Part shown: in pieces, positions 60,766 through 64,000 of the stretch
Layout: each line of letters opens with the position of its first letter
Position numbering within the stretch: the stretch's first letter is position 1
Assembly: GCA_003024785.1 (NCBI GenBank)
Contig: PUQB01000423.1
Span: forward strand, 124,001-188,000
Origin: Selaginella tamariscina
Taxonomy: Eukaryota; Streptophyta; Lycopodiopsida; Selaginellales; Selaginellaceae
Direction: 5' to 3'
DNA length: 64,000 nucleotides
Program-made: the position numbers and the translations under genes
Notes under the pieces: generated by a model
Database searches by the model: none
What the model was told of the DNA's origin: nothing
Seen by the model: the letters and a program-made list of their open reading frames with translations, nothing else

Positions 60766-61589
60766 TCCACGAGATATCCCATTCGCATATCCCGGTGGTG
60801 CGCGGAGAATATGCTGTTCCTATTTACGATTCGGCCGTATCTTCTAGTGGGACAATGAACCTAGTCGTCCTTTACGTAAAAACAAACAGTTAATATATTT
60901 TATAGGTAATATTGATAATTAGTGGGATATGATGTATAGAATGGCATGGTTATAATTTAAAGATGTCTTATTATAACTAAACTAAAAAAAGAATATTCTG
61001 TATCGGATAGAATATTCGGTATATCTCTTAACTTAAGTTTTAAAGCATTTTTACTAATTCTCTTACTTATAAAAAATAAGTAAAGTACTAATTAAAACTA
61101 TGTATAATTTATATATGTCGTTATATACGCACACACATAAATATCTCTATAGGAACATGTGATTAGCATTCTTATACATTCTAATAATTTAGGTATTTAA
61201 TTTTCAAATATATAATTGTATGTATGTATTTGTCTGCACTTTCTTATACAAATACCAGCTTTTCTATACATATATTTTAATGAACATTATTTTTACAAAT
61301 TTATAGTTTAAAATTAAATGTGGCAAATATATATATAATTTTTTTGTACTGATAACTACATTATTCATTGTTTATTGGGTTAATAAAGATGACATCTCTC
61401 ACGCACACACAGTGATATTCTAACTACGTGGAAACTTGTACCCGTGACACCATCTGTCGTCTCTTACTAAATATTGATTTATTTAAATATTGTATATATA
61501 TATTAAATAAAAGCCCTAAACAGTAACGGTTCAGATTCTCAAAAAATGCAAAAGCGAATGCATAGTCTAAGATTTGCCCTAAGCTCAGA
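60766..61589. other. duplicated promoter-side DNA, no gene seen
   Basis: 60780-60945 matches 58440-58670 and 61285-61465 matches 59565-59990 in pieces, including GATGACATCTCT and TGGAAACTTGTAC. This is the rest of the segmental duplication and also the promoter of the ThrE-like gene. Confidence 0.6.
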
Positions 61590-62534
61590 ATGCGAGGAGG
61601 AGCAAGCACCGGCTACAACAGGTTGCGGGAGCGGCTCATAGAAGCGACTGCCGGATTCATGCCGGCTTCTTCGTCGGATCCGCCTCGCAAGCGTTCGATC
61701 CTTTCATCTCCCCGGATTTTCAACAGCAACAAACGTCGGAAATCTGTTCCGGTCGATCCTAATTTCAGGTAAGCTTGGATTAGGAAATGCACCAAGAACA
61801 CAATCTATGCACACAACACATAATGGGCTCAGCTATCAAAGTTTTTGACAGAAAATCATTAAAAGATGTACCAACAACAATGTGAATCCACTATTGCATA
61901 CATAACTTAGTGATAATAAGATTAACAATATGACCGGACTCTACGTATTCCAAGGTTTTTGACTACATATGAACTTCACACACACACACAGTAAAAGGGG
62001 AATTTTTACAGCAACAATGACGAGGAAGCAGACCGTGATAAGCTTGAACATGGCAGCTGGGAGCTCAGGCGAAGGTTTCTATTCCGTCTAGCTGTGGCAC
62101 TGCACACATATGGGAGCTCTGCTTCTCGCACAGAGTACTTGATTGAGCGTGCTGCAGATAGGCTTCATGTGGATACTAACATTGCTGTTTTCCCGACTCT
62201 CATTCTGCTCTCATTCAATGACCAAGAAGATGACTCCAGGTATGCATTTTCATCCATGGTTTGCACACACACACACACACATTTTATTACGTGTTAATGT
62301 TTCCAGGTCTGAGATTCATTTGATAACAGTGGAGAGTGAACTTGATGTGGGGAAACTGGGAAGGGCAGATGAGCTGGCGAACAAAGTGGGGAAGAAAGAA
62401 GCTCCATTGGTGCTGTCATACTGGAGACTAAAGGCTATTGCGACGTCAGCACAGGAGTTTGGTATTTGGTGGAGACTCTTCAGTTATGCTCTGTCTGCTT
62501 CCATGGCATCCCCTCTCTTCTTTGATGGTACCGT

Positions 62535-62579
<45 letters not shown>

Positions 62580-64000
62580 TGTTTTGGTTCAGCTGACGTT
62601 ATGTACAAAGTTTCGAATGTGTTTATGATTTGCATACGTTTTAGCTTAGAATTAAACTTGTGTTTTGTGGTTTTACTCACAGGCAATCTATGGGATGCTT
62701 GTTTTAGCTTTCTGCTCGGTCTTTTAGTTGGTACATTGGATATGCTATCATCCAGGTTATATATATATAATTCCATTTTACATATGCACAGGGACACACA
62801 CACACAGGAAATTATCTCATGAACACACTTGTTAGCAGGTCTCCGCTATTCTCCAGCGTGTTGGAGTTCACAGCGGCCGCTTTGGTCTCCTTCTTGGCAA
62901 GAGTAATTTCTATGTACCTTACAAAGCTCAAGATCTGTGTTTCGTCTCTTGCCTTCTCTGCTCTAGTGGAGTTACTTCCAGGTAAAACACACACACACAC
63001 GTGTGTGTGTTTCAAAGGAGTTACTGTCTTGTTCCTATTATGAAGTTGATTGTTTCACACACACACATACACACACGATCTGACTGTCTTTTTCTGCTTG
63101 TTAGGAATGCCACTTACTCTTGGTGTGAGCGAAATGGTTGCTAAGTCTCATGTAACCGGAACATCACGGATAATATACGGCCTCTTTTCTGCACTTCAGC
63201 TTGGCTTCGGCCTTTCTGTAGGCGAGAGCTTCATCTGGTGGTCCAAGTCTGATAGAAAATCTCGGTGTTCTCCATCTTCTCTCTCCAAATGGTGGAACAT
63301 TTTATGGTAAGTACACACACACGGATACACACGCACACGCACTATAATACACGCATAGCTACCTTGTCCACATGTTCATATTGTGCGGAAACTGGCGAAA
63401 TAACAGTGAGCTAATAATAAAAGAACTCAGTTAGTACAGTTATTTGTAAAGATAAGTACAGTTGTGTATATCTGGTAGTATATCTATAGATTTACAGACA
63501 GACGGACAGACAGAGTTAAAGTATTTCACTTGTATATTTGATTTTATCTTATATATTTGATGATCGTTAATACAGGCTGGTTGGATATATAATTTCGTCG
63601 AATATTCTTTTAAATGCAAGGATGAGTCAATGGGCTGGCATGTCTTTATCAGCATCTGTTGGATATCTTGTCTCATATTTAACTGGCAAACTTGGATCAA
63701 GTACATCAACAATGCTTGCAGCCTTCGCCGTAGGCGCAACAGGTAATGTTAACTACACACACACGTATATATCAATATATAAGGAAAGAATTAAATCGAC
63801 GTGTGTGTTAATGAAACAATCAAAGCAAAAAGTTTACAGGTAAAAGTGTGTGTGGCATGCATGTCCGTGGTGATATTGTATATCACATGGTTACACACAC
63901 ACTATTGCTTATTAATACTTGTATTCTCCAAGCAGGGGCATCCTATTCACGTGTAACGGGGGACTTACCTCTGGCTATGGTGCTATCTGGTATTTTACTT
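61590..64000 (+). CDS. ThrE/PRM10-type (DUF1212) multi-pass membrane protein, 5' part
   Basis: Predicted transporter of the threonine/serine-exporter-like family. Exons: 61590-61768, 62012-62239, 62307-62527, 62683-62755, 62839-62981, 63105-63306, 63576-63742 and 63936 to beyond the window; all splice phases agree. The N terminus is basic and Ser-rich (KRSILSSPRIFNSNKRRK), then the family block LAVALHTYGSSASRTEYLIE, GKKEAPLVLSYWRLKAIATS, and hydrophobic segments ACFSFLLGLLVGTLDML, FTAAALVSFLARVISMY, the G-rich VSEMVAKSHVTGTSRIIYGL, GYIISSNILLNARMSQWAGM and YSRVTGDLPLAMVLSGILL at the window end. The order matches DUF1212 followed by the second ThrE domain. No frame breaks seen. The transported substrate in plants is unknown to me. 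Confidence 0.8.

Overview
This is AT-rich nuclear DNA from a land plant. Evidence: intron-rich genes with GT-AG introns; plant-type VAP27, complex III hinge protein (QCR6), mitochondrial bL21 and a ThrE/PRM10-type membrane protein; plant-type telomere repeats (CCCTAAA); Ty3/gypsy and Ty1/copia fossils and a PIF/Harbinger element. A chromodomain Ty3/gypsy element that looks self-priming and a DUF7869-like transposase gene hint at a non-flowering plant (moss or lycophyte grade), but this is a weak inference. Almost every host intron carries CA/TG and GA/TC microsatellites.

Layout. 2.0-4.2 kb: VAP27-like gene (+). 4.2-8.3 kb: no gene, but a near-perfect 366-bp inverted repeat at 6.1-6.5 kb. 8.3-17.1 kb: old, much-broken Ty3/gypsy fossil; a related solo LTR lies at 20.2-20.7 kb. 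21.0-22.35 kb: short PIF/Harbinger element with clear terminal repeats. 24.7-25.2 kb: probable MITE. 27.8-47.7 kb: the unusual block (below). 48.4-50 kb: Ty1/copia fossil. 51.5-64 kb: host gene cluster: QCR6 (-), mitochondrial bL21 (+), a class-V aminotransferase/cysteine-desulfurase-like gene (-) whose 5' end is duplicated at 60.2-61.5 kb, and a ThrE-like gene (+) running off the right edge.

The unusual block. Two genes diverge from a repeat-rich centre. Leftward runs a DUF7869-type putative transposase gene (27.8-31 kb). Rightward runs a gene (37.0-46.4 kb) encoding a ParB-like domain followed by a DNA-methyltransferase-like domain. An FCP1/HAD-type phosphatase-like ORF follows at 46.6-47.5 kb. 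Upstream of each divergent gene, probably within its first intron, sits an array of perfect palindromes with core GGCGGGATTAATCCCGCC (31.09-31.6 kb and 35.16-36.74 kb; about two dozen perfect and at least a dozen degenerate copies, spaced about 40-50 bp). The N-terminal segments of both divergent proteins look alike. ParB proteins in bacteria bind palindromic parS sites, so a ParB-methyltransferase gene beside a dense palindrome array suggests a mobile element whose own ParB-MTase recognises, and perhaps methylates or clusters, the arrays. This copy is decayed: the ParB-MTase gene has several frame breaks and is split by a young 6.2-kb chromodomain Ty3/gypsy element. Between the arrays are tandem repeats and interstitial telomeric repeats.

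All coordinates, copy counts and domain calls were read by eye; no search was run.
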